A stretch of 64,000 nucleotides of DNA from Desmodus rotundus (GCF_022682495.2 NW_026527511.1:124001-188000); one strand, 5' to 3'. Shown: positions 46,461 to 59,908, counted from the stretch's first letter. Notes: a model not told the origin generated them from the letters alone. Numbers and translations are program-made.

Positions 46461-47932
46461 GAGGAAGGCTTGTGGTGGGGAGCCTGAGTGCGCACGCGCG
46501 GCCCAAGTATAGGCCCGAAACCAGCCAGCCGCGGCTAGGAGAAAAGCCATCTCCTGGGGGCCTCCCCATGTTCCTCCTCTCCTCAAGGAGGACCCCTTTA
46601 CGGATGGAAGAAAAGGGGGATCTTCGCAGTGGTGGGTTCGGGCCAGAGGGGTCTGCGGGTTTGCCTGCACGTACGCCAGGTGCTCGCACAACGGGCCCAG
46701 GTGTTTGAGCCCCGTGGAGGCAGAGGGCTCCTTATTGCTGGATGATAGTGTTCTGCAGGGTTAAGGGAGGGCGTGGGCACTCCCAGGGCGACAGAGGGCA
46801 CCTGGCCTTTAGAGAGTTCCCTGGAAAATTCCCCGCCCAGGCCCCTGGTCCACAAGTCTATCCTGCGCACAGTGTCTGTGTGAGGCTGGGAGTGCTTCTG
46901 GGCAGTGTTCCCCAGCGGAAATCGCGTGGTCCTCTAGGTGGCAGGGAGGGCTCCTGTGTCCACGGACAGGTGCCCAGGGACCCGGTGGAACTGCTGTGAC
47001 CTCTAAAGGGTGGGTCAGGTGAGCCGAGGGAGGTGTGTGCTTGGGCGCCTGAGTGCGCATGCGCGGCCCACGTATAGGCCCGAAACGAGCCAGCCGCGGC
47101 TCGGAGAAAAGCCATCTCCTGGGGGCCTCCCCATGTTCTTCCACTCCTCAAGCGTGACCCCTTTACGGATGGAAGAAAAGGGGGATCTTCGCAGTGGTGG
47201 GTTCGGGCCAGAGGGGTGGGCGGGTTTGCCTCCACGTACGCCAGGTGCCCGCACACTGGGCCCAGGTGTTTGTGCCCGTGGAGGCAGAGGGCTGCTTATT
47301 GCTGGATGCAAGTGTCCTGCGGGGTCAAGGAACGGCATGGGCACTCCCCCGGCCACACAGGGCGCCGGGCCCTTAGAGAGTTCCATGGGAAATCCCCCGC
47401 CCATGCCCCCGGTACCCAAGTCTGTCCTTAGCACACTGTCTGTGCGGGGCTGAAGGTGCTGCTAGGCAGTGTGGCCTGTGGGAAATCGTGCGGTCCTCTG
47501 AGTGGCAGGGAGGGCTTCTGTTTCCCCGAACAGGTGCGCAGGGACCCTATAAAACTTCTGTGACCTCTCAAGGTGGTCATGTGACCCCTCAAGTGTGGGG
47601 CAGCTGACCTCCCAAGGGTGGGTCACGGGACCCCTCAAGGACGGGTCACGTGACCCCAAAAGGGTGGGTCAGGAGACCCCTCAAGGGTGGGTCACGTGAC
47701 CCCAAAAGGGTGGGTCACGTGACCCCTCAGGGGTGGGTGACGTGACCCCTCAGGGTTGGGTCACGTGACCCCTCGGGGGTGGGTCATGTGACCCCTCGGG
47801 GGTGGGTCACGTGACCCCTCAGGGGTGGGTCACGAGACCCCTCGGGGGTGGGTCACGTGACCCCTCGGGGGTGGGTCACGAGACCCCTCAGGGGTGTGTC
47901 AGGAGACACCTAGAGGGTGAGTCCCGTGACCC
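46461..47932 (+). repeat. BC pair: B 46461-47005, C 47026-47569, + minisatellite 47570-47932
   Basis: Third occurrence of the marker pair: A at 46537, GTGTGAGG, CACTGGGCCC, the 1-bp loss, and TATAAAA at 47548-47554. Confidence 0.92.
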
Positions 47933-49359
47933 GAGGAAGGCTTGTGGTGGGGAGCCTGAGTGCGCACGCGCGGCCCAAGTATAGGCCCGAAACCAGCCAG
48001 CCGCGGCTCGGAGAAAAGCCATCTCCTGGGGGCCTCCCCATGTTCCTCCTCTCCTCAAGGAGGACCCCTTTACGGATGGAAGAAAAGGGGGATCTTCGCA
48101 GTGGTGGGTTCGGGCCAGAGGGGTCTGCGGGTTTGCCTGCACGTACGCCAGGTGCTCGCACAACGGGCCCAGGTGTTTGAGCCCCGTGGAGGCAGAGGGC
48201 TCCTTATTGCTGGATGATAGTGTTCTGCAGGGTTAAGGGAGGGCGTGGGCACTCCCAGGGCGACAGAGGGCACCTGGCCTTTAGAGAGTTCCCTGGAAAA
48301 TTCCCCGCCCAGGCCCCTGGTCCACAAGTCTATCCTGCGCACAGTGTCTGTGGGAGGCTGGGAGTGCTTCTGGGCAGTGTTCCCCAGCGGAAATCGCGTG
48401 GTCCTCTAGGTGGCAGGGAGGGCTCCTGTGTCCACGGACAGGTGCCCAGGGACCCGGTGGAACTGCTGTGACCTCTAAAGGGTGGGTCAGGTGAGCCGAG
48501 GGAGGTGTGTGCTTGGGCGCCTGAGTGCGCATGCGCGGCCCACGTATAGGCCCGAAACGAGCCAGCCGCGGCTCGGAGAAAAGCCATCTCCTGGGGGCCT
48601 CCCCATGTTCTTCCACTCCTCAAGCGTGACCCCTTTACGGATGGAAGAAAAGGGGGATCTTCGCAGTGGTGGGTTCGGGCCAGAGGGGTCGGCGGGTTTG
48701 CCTCCACGTACGCCAGGTGCCCGCACACCGGGCCCAGGTGTTTGTGCCCCGTGGAGGCAGAGGGCTGCTTATTGCTGGATGCAAGTGTCCTGCGGGGTCA
48801 AGGAACGGCATGGGCACTCCCCCGGCCACACAGGGCGCCGGGCCCTTAGAGAGTTCCATGGGAAATCCCCCGCCCATGCCCCCGGTACCCAAGTCTGTCC
48901 TTAGCACACTGTCTGTGCGGGGCTGAAGGTGCTGCTAGGCAGTGTGGCCTGTGGGAAATCGTGCGGTCCTCTGAGTGGCAGGGAGGGCTTCTGTTTCCCC
49001 GAACAGGTGCACAGGGACCCTGTAAAACTGCTGTGACCTCTCAAGGTGGTCATGTGACCCCTCAAGTGTGGGGCAGCTGACCTCCCAAGGGTGGGTCACG
49101 GGACCCCTCAAGGACGGGTCAAGTGACCCCAAAAGGGTGGGTCACGAGACTCCTCAAGGGTGGGTCCCGTGACCCCAAAAGGGTTGGTCACGAGACTCCT
49201 CAAGGGTGGGTCACGTGACCCCTCAGGGGTGGGTCATGTGACCCCTCGGGGGTGGGTCACGTGACCCCTCGGGGGTGGGTCACGAGACCCCTCGGGGGTG
49301 GATCACGTGACCCCTCGGGGGTGGGTCAGGAGACACCTCAAGGGTGAGTTCCGTGACCC
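47933..49359 (+). repeat. BC pair: B 47933-48477, C 48498-49042, + minisatellite 49043-49359
   Basis: Counterpart of 20600 and 33208. C has a private CAGGTGCACAGGG near 49010. A stereotyped 317-bp pre-A block follows. Confidence 0.92.
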
Positions 49360-50290
49360 GAGGAAGGCTTGTGATGGGGAGCCTGAGTGCGCACGCGCGG
49401 CCCACGTATAGGCCCGAAACCAGCCAGCCGCGGCTCGGAGAAAAGCCACCTCCTGGGGGCCTCCCCAGGTTCTTCCAATCCTCGAGCGTGACCCCTTTAC
49501 GGATGGAAGAAAAGGGGGATCTTCGCAGTGGTGGGTTCGGGCCAGAGGGGTGGGCGGGTTTGCCTCCACGTACGCCAGGTGCCCGCACACCGGGCCCAGG
49601 TGTTTGTGCCCCGTGGAGGCAGAGGGCTGCTTATTGCTGGATGCAAGTGTCCTGCGGGGTCAAGGAACGGCATGGGCACTCCCCCGGCCACACAGGGCGC
49701 CGGGCCCTTAGAGAGTTCCATGGGAAATCCCCCGCCCATGCCCCCTGTACCCAAGTCTGTCCTTAGCACACTGTCTGTGCAGGGCTGAAGGTGCTGCTAG
49801 GCAGTGTGGCCTGTGGGAAATCGTGCGGTCCTCTGAGTGGCAGGGAGGGCTTCTGTTTCCCCGAACAGGTGCGCAGGGACCCTGTAAAACTGCTGTGACC
49901 TCTCAAGGTGGTCATGTGACCCCTCAAGTGTGGGGCAGCTGACATCCCAAGGGTGGGTCACGGGACCCCTCAAGGGTGGGTCACGAGACCCCTCAAGGAC
50001 GGGTCACGTGACCCCAAAAGGGTGGGTCAGGAGACTCCTCAAGGGTGGGTCACGTGACCCCTCAGGGGTGGGTCATGTGACCCCTCGGGGGTGGGTCACG
50101 AGACCCCTCAGGGTTGGGTCACGTGACCCCTCGGGGGTGGGTCACGTGACCCCTCGGGGATGGGTCACGTGACCCCTCGGGGGTGGGTCACGAGACCCCT
50201 CGGGGGTGGGTCACGTGACCCCTCGGGGGTGGGTCACGAGACCCCTCAGGGGTGGGTCAGGAGACACCTAGAGGGTGAGTCCCGTGACCC
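49360..50290 (+). repeat. A core (type II) 49360-49904 + minisatellite 49905-50290
   Basis: A core of the GTGCAGGGC plus GACATCCC haplotype. It aligns with 22027 at 27,333 bp and is followed by a 386-bp block. Confidence 0.92.
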
Positions 50291-51994
50291 GAGGAAGGCT
50301 TGTGGTGGGGAGCCTGAGTGGGCACGCGCGGCCCAAGTATAGGCCCAAAACCAGCCAGCCCCGGCTCGGAGAAAAGCCATCTCCTGGGGGCCTCCCCATG
50401 TTCCTCCTCTCCTCAAGGAGGACCCCTTTACGGATGGAAGAAAAGGGGGATCTTCGCAGTGGTGGGTTCGGGCCAGAGGGGTCTGCGGGTTTGCCTGCAC
50501 GTACGCCAGGTGCTCGCACAACGGGCCCAGGTGTTTGAGCCCCGTGGAGGCAGAGGGCTCCTTATTGCTGGATGATAGTGTTCTGCAGGGTTAAGGGAGG
50601 GCGTGGGCACTCCCAGGGCGACAGAGGGCACCTGGCCTTTAGAGAGTTCCCTGGAAAATTCCCCGCCCAGGCCCCTGGTCCACAAGTCTATCCTGCGCAC
50701 AGTGTCTGTGGGAGGCTGGGAGTGCTTCTGGGCAGTGTTCCCCAGCGGAAATCGCGTGGTCCTCTAGGTGGCAGGGAGGGCTCCTGTGTCCACGGACAGG
50801 TGCCCAGGGACCCGGTGGAACTGCTGTGACCTCTAAAGGGTGGGTCAGGTGAGCCGAGGGAGGTGTGTGCTTGGGCGCCTGAGTGCGCATGCGCGGCCCA
50901 CGTATAGGCCCGAAACGAGCCAGCCGCGGCTCGGAGAAAAGCCATCTCCTGGGGGCCTCCCCATGTTCTTCCACTCCTCAAGCGTGACCCCTTTACGGAT
51001 GGAAGAAAAGGGGGATCTTCGCAGTGGTGGGTTCGGGCCAGAGGGGTCGGCGGGTTTGCCTCCACGTACGCCAGGTGCCCGCACACCGGGCCCAGGTGTT
51101 TGTGCCCCGTGGAGGCAGAGGGCTGCTTATTGCTGGATGCAAGTGTCCTGCGGGGTCAAGGAACGGCATGGGCACTCCCCCGGCCACACAGGGCGCCGGG
51201 CCCTTAGAGAGTTCCATGGGATATCCCCCGCCCATGCCCCCGGTACCCAAGTCTGTCCTTAGCACACTGTCTGTACGGGGCTGAAGGAGCTGCTAGGCAG
51301 TGTGGCCTGTGGGAAATCGTGCGGTACTCTGAGTGGCAGGGAGGGCTTCTGTTTCCCCGAACAGGTACGCAGGGACCCTGTAAAACTGCTGTGACCTCTC
51401 AAGGTGGTCATGTGACCCCTCAAGTGTGGGGCAGCTGACCTCCCAAGGGTGGGTCACGGGACCCCTCAAGGGTGGGTCACGAGACCCTTCAAGGACGGGT
51501 CACGTGACCCCAAAAGGGTGGGTCAGGAGACTCCTCAAGGGTGGGTCACGTGACCCCAAAAGGGTGGGTCACGAGACTCCTCAAGGGTGGGTCACGTGAC
51601 CCCTCAGGGGTGGGTCATGTGACCCCTCGGGGGTGGGTCACGAGACCCCTCAGGGTTGGGTCACGTGACCCCTCGGGGGTGGGTCACGAGACCCCTCGGG
51701 GGTTGGGTCACGTGACCCCTCGGGGATGGGTCACGTGACCCCTCGGGGATGGGTCACGAGACCCCTCAGGGGTGGGTCACGAGACCCCTCAGGGGTGGGT
51801 CACGTGACCCCTCAGGGTTGGGTCACGTGACCCCTCGGGGGTGGGTCATGTGACCCCTCGGGGGTGGGTCACGTGACCCCTCAGGGGTGGGTCACGAGAC
51901 CCCTCGGGGGTGGGTCACGTGACCCCTCGGGGGTGGGTCACGAGACCCCTCAGGGGTGGGTCAGGAGACACCTAGAGGGTGAGTCCCGTGACCC
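50291..51994 (+). repeat. BC pair: B* 50291-50835, C 50856-51400, + minisatellite 51401-51994
   Basis: B* with AGCCCCGGC near 50360, the same change as in the type I B at 7810 and probably recurrent. C has GGGATATCCC near 51218, altering the kappaB-like decamer into a perfect palindrome. The 594-bp block contains a 24-bp monomer near 51700. Confidence 0.92.
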
Positions 51995-53375
51995 GAGGAA
52001 GGCTTGTGGTGGGGAGCCTGAGTGCGCACGCGCGGCCCAAGTATAGGCCCGAAACCAGCCAGCCGCGGCTCGGAGAAAAGCCATCTCCTGGGGGCCTCCC
52101 CATGTTCCTCCTCTCCTCAAGGAGGACCCCTTTACGGATGGAAGAAAAGGGGGATCTTCGCAGTGGTGGGTTCGGGCCAGAGGGGTCTGCGGGTTTGCCT
52201 GCACGTACGCCAGGTGCTCGCACAACGGGCCCAGGTGTTTGAGCCCCGTGGAGGCAGAGGGCTCCTTATTGCTGGATGATAGTGTTCTGCAGGGTTAAGG
52301 GAGGGCGTGGGCACTCCCAGGGCGACAGAGGGCACCTGGCCTTTAGAGAGTTCCCTGGAAAATTCCCCGCCCAGGCCCCTGGTCCACAAGTCTATCCTGC
52401 GCACAGTGTCTGTGGGAGGCTGGGAGTGCTTCTGGGCAGTGTTCCCCAGCGGAAATCGCGTGGTCCTCTAGGTGGCAGGGAGGGCTCCTGTGTCCACGGA
52501 CAGGTGCCCAGGGACCCGGTGGAACTGCTGTGACCTCTAAAGGGTGGGTCAGGTGAGCCGAGGGAGGTGTGTGCTTGGGCGCCTGAGTGCGCATGCGCGG
52601 CCCACGTATAGGCCCGAAACGAGCCAGCCGCGGCTCGGAGAAAAGCCATCTCCTGGGGGCCTCCCCATGTTCTTCCACTCCTCAAGCGTGACCCCTTTAC
52701 GGATGGAAGAAAAGGGGGATCTTCGCAGTGGTGGGTTCGGGCCAGAGGGGTGGGCGGGTTTGCCTCCACGTACGCCAGGTGCCCGCACACCGGGCCCAGG
52801 TGTTTGTGCCCCGTGGAGGCAGAGGGCTGCTTATTGCTGGATGCAAGTGTCCTGCGGGGTCAAGGAACGGCATGGGCACTCCCCCGGCCACACAGGGCGC
52901 CGGGCCCTTAGAGAGTTCCATGGGAAATCCCCCGCCCATGCCCCCGGTACCCAAGTCTGTCCTTAGCACACTGTCTGTGCGGGGCTGAAGGTGCTGCTAG
53001 GCAGTGTGGCCTGTGGGAAATCGTGCGGTCCTCTGAGTGGCAGGGAGGGCTTCTGTTTCCCCGAACAGGTGCGCAGGGACCCTGTAAAACTGCTGTGACC
53101 TCTCAAGGTGGTCATGTGACCCCTCAAGTGTGGGGCAGCTGACCTCCCAAGGGTGGGTCACGGGACCCCTCAAGGACGGGTCACGTGACCCCAAAAGGGT
53201 GGGTCAGGAGACCCCTCAAGGGTGGGTCACGTGACCCCAAAAGGGTGGGTCACGTGACCCCTCAGGGGTGGGTCATGTGACCCCTCGGGTGTGGGTCACG
53301 AGACCCCTCGGGGGTGGATCACGTGACCCCTCGGGGGTGGGTCAGGAGACACCTCAAGGGTGAGTTCCGTGACCC
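51995..53375 (+). repeat. BC pair: B 51995-52539, C 52560-53104, + chimeric minisatellite 53105-53375
   Basis: Counterpart of 24617 at 27,378 bp. The 271-bp block begins like 25727-26089 but ends with the pre-A signature GGATCACGTG, consistent with a deletion or unequal exchange between two minisatellite blocks. A CTCGGGTGTGGGTC monomer lies near the junction. Confidence 0.91.
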
Positions 53376-54306
53376 GAGGAAGGCTTGTGATGGGGAGCCT
53401 GAGTGCGCACGCGCGGCCCACGTATAGGCCCGAAACCAGCCAGCCGCGGCTCGGAGAAAAGCCACCTCCTGGGGGCCTCCCCAGGTTCTTCCAATCCTCG
53501 AGCGTGACCCCTTTACGGATGGAAGAAAAGGGGGATCTTCGCAGTGGTGGGTTCGGGCCAGAGGGGTGGGCGGGTTTGCCTCCACGTACGCCAGGTGCCC
53601 GCACACCGGGCCCAGGTGTTTGTGCCCCGTGGAGGCAGAGGGCTGCTTATTGCTGGATGCAAGTGTCCTGCGGGGTCAAGGAACGGCATGGGCACGCCCC
53701 CGGCCACACAGGGCGCCGGGCCCTTAGAGAGTTCCATGGGAAATCCCCCGCCCATGCCCCCGGTACCCAAGTCTGTCCTTAGCACACTGTCTGTGCGGGG
53801 CTGAAGGAGCTGCTAGGCAGTGTGGCCTGTGGGAAATCGTGCGGTCCTCTGAGTGGCAGGGAGGGCTTCTGTTTCCCCGAACAGGTACGCAGGGACCCTG
53901 TAAAACTGCTGTGACCTCTCAAGGTGGTCATGTGACCCCTCAAGTGTGGGGCAGCTGACCTCCCAAGGGTGGGTCACGGGACCCCTCAAGGACGGGTCAC
54001 GTGACCCCAAAAGGGTGGGTCAGGAGACTCCTCAAGGATGGGTCACGTGACCCCAAAAGGGTGGGTCACGTGACCCCTCAGGGGTGGGTCACGAGACCCC
54101 TCAGGGGTGGGTCACGTGACCCCTCAGGGTTGGGTCACGTGACCCCTCGGGGGTGGGTCATGTGACCCCTCGGGGGTGGGTCACGTGACCCCTCAGGGGT
54201 GGGTCACGAGACCCCTCGGGGGTGGGTCACGTGACCCCTCGGGGGTGGGTCACGAGACCCCTCAGGGGTGGGTCAGGAGACACCTAGAGTGTGAGTCCCG
54301 TGACCC
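53376..54306 (+). repeat. A core (type II) 53376-53920 + minisatellite 53921-54306
   Basis: A core with GGCACGCCCCCGG near 53693 and a C-like 3' tail (AAGGAGCTG, CAGGTACGC). Its 3' part and the following block are repeated 1,496 bp downstream. Confidence 0.92.
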
Positions 54307-55802
54307 GAGGAAGGCTTGTTGTGGGGAGCCTGAGTGCGCACGCGCGGCCCAAGTATAGGCCCGAAACCAGCCAGCCGCGGCTCGGAGAAAAGCCATCTCC
54401 TGGGGGCCTCCCCATGTTCCTCCTCTCCTCAAGGAGGACCCCTTTACGGATGGAAGAAAAGGGGGATCTTCGCAGTGGTGGGTTCGGGCCAGAGGGGTCT
54501 GCGGGTTTGCCTGCACGTACGCCAGGTGCTCGCACAACGGGCCCAGGTGTTTGAGCCCCGTGGAGGCAGAGGGCTCCTTATTGCTGGATGATAGTGTTCT
54601 GCAGGGTTAAGGGAGGGCGTGGGCACTCCCAGGGCGACAGAGGGCACCTGGCCTTTAGAGAGTTCCCTGGAAAATTCCCCGCCCAGGCCCCTGGTCCACA
54701 AGTCTATCCTGCGCACAGTGTCTGTGGGAGGCTGGGAGTGCTTCTGGGCAGTGTTCCCCAGCGGAAATCGCGTGGTCCTCTAGGTGGCAGGGAGGGCTCC
54801 TGTGTCCACGGACAGGTGCCCAGGGACCCGGTGGAACTGCTGTGACCTCTAAAGGGTGGGTCAGGTGAGCCGAGGGAGGTGTGTGCTTGGGCGCCTGAGT
54901 GCGCATGCGCGGCCCACGTATAGGCCCGAAACGAGCCAGCCGCGGCTCGGAGAAAAGCCATCTCCTGGGGGCCTCCCCATGTTCTTCCACTCCTCAAGCG
55001 TGACCCCTTTACGGATGGAAGAAAAGGGGGATCTTCGCAGTGGTGGGTTCGGGCCAGAGGGGTCGGCGGGTTTGCCTCCACGTACGCCAGGTGCCCGCAC
55101 ACCGGGCCCAGGTGTTTGTGCCCCGTGGAGGCAGAGGGCTGCTTATTGCTGGATGCAAGTGTCCTGCGGGGTCAAGGAACGGCATGGGCACTCCCCCGGC
55201 CACACAGGGCGCCGGGCCCTTAGAGAGTTCCATGGGAAATCCCCCGCCCATGCCCCCGGTACCCAAGTCTGTCCTTAGCACACTGTCTGTACGGGGCTGA
55301 AGGAGCTGCTAGGCAGTGTGGCCTGTGGGAAATCGTGCGGTCCTCTGAGTGGCAGGGAGGGCTTCTGTTTCCCCGAACAGGTACGCAGGGACCCTGTAAA
55401 ACTGCTGTGACCTCTCAAGGTGGTCATGTGACCCCTCAAGTGTGGGGCAGCTGACCTCCCAAGGGTGGGTCACGGGACCCCTCAAGGACGGGTCACGTGA
55501 CCCCAAAAGGGTGGGTCAGGAGACTCCTCAAGGATGGGTCACGTGACCCCAAAAGGGTGGGTCACGTGACCCCTCAGGGGTGGGTCACGAGACCCCTCAG
55601 GGGTGGGTCACGTGACCCCTCAGGGTTGGGTCACGTGACCCCTCGGGGGTGGGTCATGTGACCCCTCGGGGGTGGGTCACGTGACCCCTCAGGGGTGGGT
55701 CACGAGACCCCTCGGGGGTGGGTCACGTGACCCCTCGGGGGTGGGTCACGAGACCCCTCAGGGGTGGGTCAGGAGACACCTAGAGGGTGAGTCCCGTGAC
55801 CC
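54307..55802 (+). repeat. BC pair: B 54307-54851, C 54872-55416, + minisatellite 55417-55802
   Basis: First copy of a 1,496-bp tandem BC duplication. Preceded by CTAGAGTGTGAGTCC, a change in the transition monomer. B has GTTGTGGGG. Confidence 0.92.
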
Positions 55803-57527
55803 GAGGAAGGCTTGTTGTGTGGAGCCTGAGTGCGCACGCGCGGCCCAAGTATAGGCCCGAAACCAGCCAGCCGCGGCTCGGAGAAAAGCCATCTCCTGGG
55901 GGCCTCCCCATGTTCCTCCTCTCCTCAAGGAGGACCCCTTTACGGATGGAAGAAAAGGGGGATCTTCGCAGTGGTGGGTTCGGGCCAGAGGGGTCTGCGG
56001 GTTTGCCTGCACGTACGCCAGGTGCTCGCACAACGGGCCCAGGTGTTTGAGCCCCGTGGAGGCAGAGGGCTCCTTATTGCTGGATGATAGTGTTCTGCAG
56101 GGTTAAGGGAGGGCGTGGGCACTCCCAGGGCGACAGAGGGCACCTGGCCTTTAGAGAGTTCCCTGGAAAATTCCCCGCCCAGGCCCCTGGTCCACAAGTC
56201 TATCCTGCGCACAGTGTCTGTGGGAGGCTGGGAGTGCTTCTGGGCAGTGTTCCCCAGCGGAAATCGCGTGGTCCTCTAGGTGGCAGGGAGGGCTCCTGTG
56301 TCCACGGACAGGTGCCCAGGGACCCGGTGGAACTGCTGTGACCTCTAAAGGGTGGGTCAGGTGAGCCGAGGGAGGTGTGTGCTTGGGCGCCTGAGTGCGC
56401 ATGCGCGGCCCACGTATAGGCCCGAAACGAGCCAGCCGCGGCTCGGAGAAAAGCCATCTCCTGGGGGCCTCCCCATGTTCTTCCACTCCTCAAGCGTGAC
56501 CCCTTTACGGATGGAAGAAAAGGGGGATCTTCGCAGTGGTGGGTTCTGGCCAGAGGGGTCGGCGGGTTTGCCTCCACGTACGCCAGGTGCCCGCACACCG
56601 GGCCCAGGTGTTTGTGCCCCGTGGAGGCAGAGGGCTGCTTATTGCTGGATGCAAGTGTCCTGCGGGGTCAAGGAACGGCATGGGCACTCCCCCGGCCACA
56701 CAGGGCGCCGGGCCCTTAGAGAGTTCCATGGGAAATCCCCCGCCCATGCCCCCGGTACCCAAGTCTGTCCTTAGCACACTGTCTGTACGGGGCTGAAGGA
56801 GCTGCTAGGCAGTGTGGCCTGTGGGAAATCGTGCGGTCCTCTGAGTGGCAGGGAGGGCTTCTGTTTCCCCGAACAGGTACGCAGGGACCCTGTAAAACTG
56901 CTGTGACCTCTCAAGGTGGTCATGTGACCCCTCAAGTGTGGGGCAGCTGACCTCCCAAGGGTGGGTCACGGGACCCCTCAAGGGTGGGTCACGAGACCCT
57001 TCAAGGACGGGTCACGTGACCCCAAAAGGGTGGGTCAGGAGACTCCTCAAGGGTGGGTCACGTGACCCCAAAAGGGTGGGTCACGAGACTCCTCAAGGGT
57101 GGGTCACGTGACCCCTCAGGGGTGGGTCATGTGACCCCTCGGGGTGGGTCACGAGACCCCTCAGGGTTGGGTCACGTGACCCCTCGGGGATGGGTCACGT
57201 GACCCCTCGGGGGTGGGTCACGAGACCCCTCGGGGGTGGGTCACGTGACCCCTCGGGGGCGGGTCACGAGACCCCTCAGGGGTGGGTCACGTGACCCCTC
57301 AGGGTTGGGTCACGTGACCCCTCGGGGGTGGGTCACGTGACCCCTCAGGGTTGGGTCACGTGACCCCTCGGGGGTGGGTCATGTGACCCCTCGGGGGTGG
57401 GTCACGTGACCCCTCAGGTGTGGGTGACGAGACCCCTCGGGGGTGGGTCACGTGACCCCTCGGGGGTGGGTCACGAGACCCCTCAGGGGTGGGTCAGGAG
57501 ACACCTAGAGGGTGAGTCCCGTGACCC
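55803..57527 (+). repeat. BC pair: B 55803-56347, C 56368-56912, + minisatellite 56913-57527
   Basis: Second copy of the 1,496-bp duplication. B has GTTGTGTGGAG near 55814. C has TTCTGGCC, a base state otherwise limited to the type I C cores at 2615, 5086 and 8375. The 615-bp block is the longest in the window. Confidence 0.92.
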
Positions 57528-58955
57528 GAGGAAGGCTTGTGGTGGGGAGCCTGAGTGCGCACGCGCGGCCCAAGTATAGGCCCGAAACCAGCCAGCCGCG
57601 GCTCGGAGAAAAGCCATCTCCTGGGGGCCTCCCCATGTTCCTCCTCTCCTCAAGGAGGACCCCTTTACGGATGGAAGAAAAGGGGGATCTTCGCAGTGGT
57701 GGGTTCGGGCCAGAGGGGTCTGCGGGTTTGCCTGCACGTACGCCAGGTGCTCGCACAACGGGCCCAGGTGTTTGAGCCCCGTGGAGGCAGAGGGCTCCTT
57801 ATTGCTGGATGATAGTGTTCTGCAGGGTTAAGGGAGGGCGTGGGCACTCCCAGGGCGACAGAGGGCACCTGGCCTTTAGAGAGTTCCCTGGAAAATTCCC
57901 CGCCCAGGCCCCTGGTCCACAAGTCTATCCTGCGCACAGTGTCTGTGGGAGGCTGGGAGTGCTTCTGGGCAGTGTTCCCCAGCGGAAATCGCGTGGTCCT
58001 CTAGGTGGCAGGGAGGGCTCCTGTGTCCACGGACTGGTGCCCAGGGACCCGGTGGAACTGCTGTGACCTCTAAAGGGTGGGTCAGGTGAGCCGAGGGAGG
58101 TGTGTGCTTGGGCGCCTGAGTGCGCATGCGCGGCCCACGTATAGGCCCGAAACGAGCCAGCCGCGGCTCGGAGAAAAGCCATCTCCTGGGGGCCTCCCCA
58201 TGTTCTTCCACTCCTCAAGCGTGACCCCTTTACGGATGGAAGAAAAGGGGGATCTTCGCAGTGGTGGGTTCGGGCCAGAGGGGTCGGCGGGTTTGCCTCC
58301 ACGTACGCCAGGTGCCCGCACACCGGGCCCAGGTGTTTGTGCCCCGTGGAGGCAGAGGGCTGCTTATTGCTGGATGCAAGTGTCCTGCGGGGTCAAGGAA
58401 CGGCATGGGCACTCCCCCGGCCACACAGGGCGCCGGGCCCTTAGAGAGTTCCATGGGAAATCCCCCGCCCATGCCCCCGGTACCCAAGTCTGTCCTTAGC
58501 ACACTGTCTGTGCGGGGCTGAAGGTGCTGCTAGGCAGTGTGGCCTGTGGGAAATCGTGCGGTCCTCTGAGTGGCAGGGAGGGCTTCTGTTTCCCCGAACA
58601 GGTGCGCAGGGACCCTGTAAAACTGCTGTGACCTCTCAAGGTGGTCATGTGACCCCTCAAGTGTGGGGCAGCTGACCTCCCAAGGGTGGGTCACGGGACC
58701 CCTCAAGGACGTGTCACGTGACCCCAAAAGGGTGGGTCACGAGACTCCTCAAGGGTGGGTCACGTGACCCCAAAAGGGTTGGTCACGAGACTCCTCAAGG
58801 GTGGGTCACGTGACCCCTCAGTGGTGGGTCATGTGACCCCTCGGGGGTGGGTCACATGACCCCTCACGGGTGGGTCACGAGACCCCCTCGGGGGTGGATC
58901 ACGTGACCCCTCGGGGGTGGGTCAGGAGACACCTCAAGGGTGAGTTCCGTGACCC
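57528..58955 (+). repeat. BC pair: B 57528-58072, C 58093-58637, + minisatellite 58638-58955
   Basis: B has CGGACTGGTGCC near 58032. The 318-bp pre-A block departs from its class with GGACGTGTCACG, TCACATGACC and an extra C in GAGACCCCCTC near 58882. Confidence 0.92.
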
Positions 58956-59908
58956 GAGGAAGGCTTGTGATGGGGAGCCTGAGTGCGCACGCGCGGCCCA
59001 CGTATAGGCCCGAAACCAGCCAGCCGCGGCTCGGAGAAAAGCCACCTCCTGGGGGCCTCCCCAGGTTCTTCCAATCCTCGAGCGTGACCCCTTTACGGAT
59101 GGAAGAAAAGGGGGATCTTCGCAGTGGTGGGTTCGGGCCAGGGGGGTCGGCGGGTTTGCCTCCACGTACGCCAGGTGCCCGCACACCGGTCCCAGGTGTT
59201 TGTGCCCGTGGAGGCAGAGGGCTGCTTATTGCTGGATGCAAGTGTCCTGCGGGGTCAAGGAACGGCATGGGCACTCCCCCGGCCACACAGGGCGCCGGGC
59301 CCTTAGAGAGTTCCATGGGAAATCCCCCGCCCATGCCCCCTGTACCCAAGTCTGTCCTTAGCACACTGTCTGTGCGGGGCTGAAGGTGCTGCTAGGCAGT
59401 GTGGCCTGTGGGAAATCGTGCGGTCCTCTGAGTGGCAGGGAGGGCTTCTGTTTCCCCGAACAGGTGCGCAGGGACCCTGTAAAACTGCTGTGACCTCTCA
59501 AGGTGGTCATGTAACCCCTCAAGTGTGGGGCAGCTGACATCCCAAGGGTGGGTCACGGGACCCCTCAAGGGTGGGTCACGAGACCCCTCAAGGACGGGTC
59601 ACGTGACCCCAAAAGGGTGGGTCAGGAGACTCCTCAAGGGTGGGTCACGTGACCCCAAAAGGGTGGGTCACGAGACTCCTCAAGGTTGGGTCACGTGACC
59701 CCTCAGGGGTGGGTCATGTGACCCCTCGGGGGTGGGTCACGAGACCCCTCAGGGTTGGGTCACGTGACCCCTCGGGGATGGGTCACGTGACCCCTCGGGG
59801 GTGGGTCACGAGACCCCTCGGGGGTGGGTCACGTGACCCCTCGGGGGTGGGTCACGAGACCCCTCAGGGGTGGGTCAGGAGACACCTAGAGGGTGAGTCC
59901 CGTGACCC
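58956..59908 (+). repeat. A core (type II) 58956-59499 + minisatellite 59500-59908
   Basis: A core of 544 bp with the 1-bp loss in GTGCCCGTGG otherwise seen in C cores, plus private GGCCAGGGGGGTCGG and CACCGGTCCC. The 409-bp block has the GACATCCC leader and a GTCATGTAACCCC first monomer. Confidence 0.92.
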
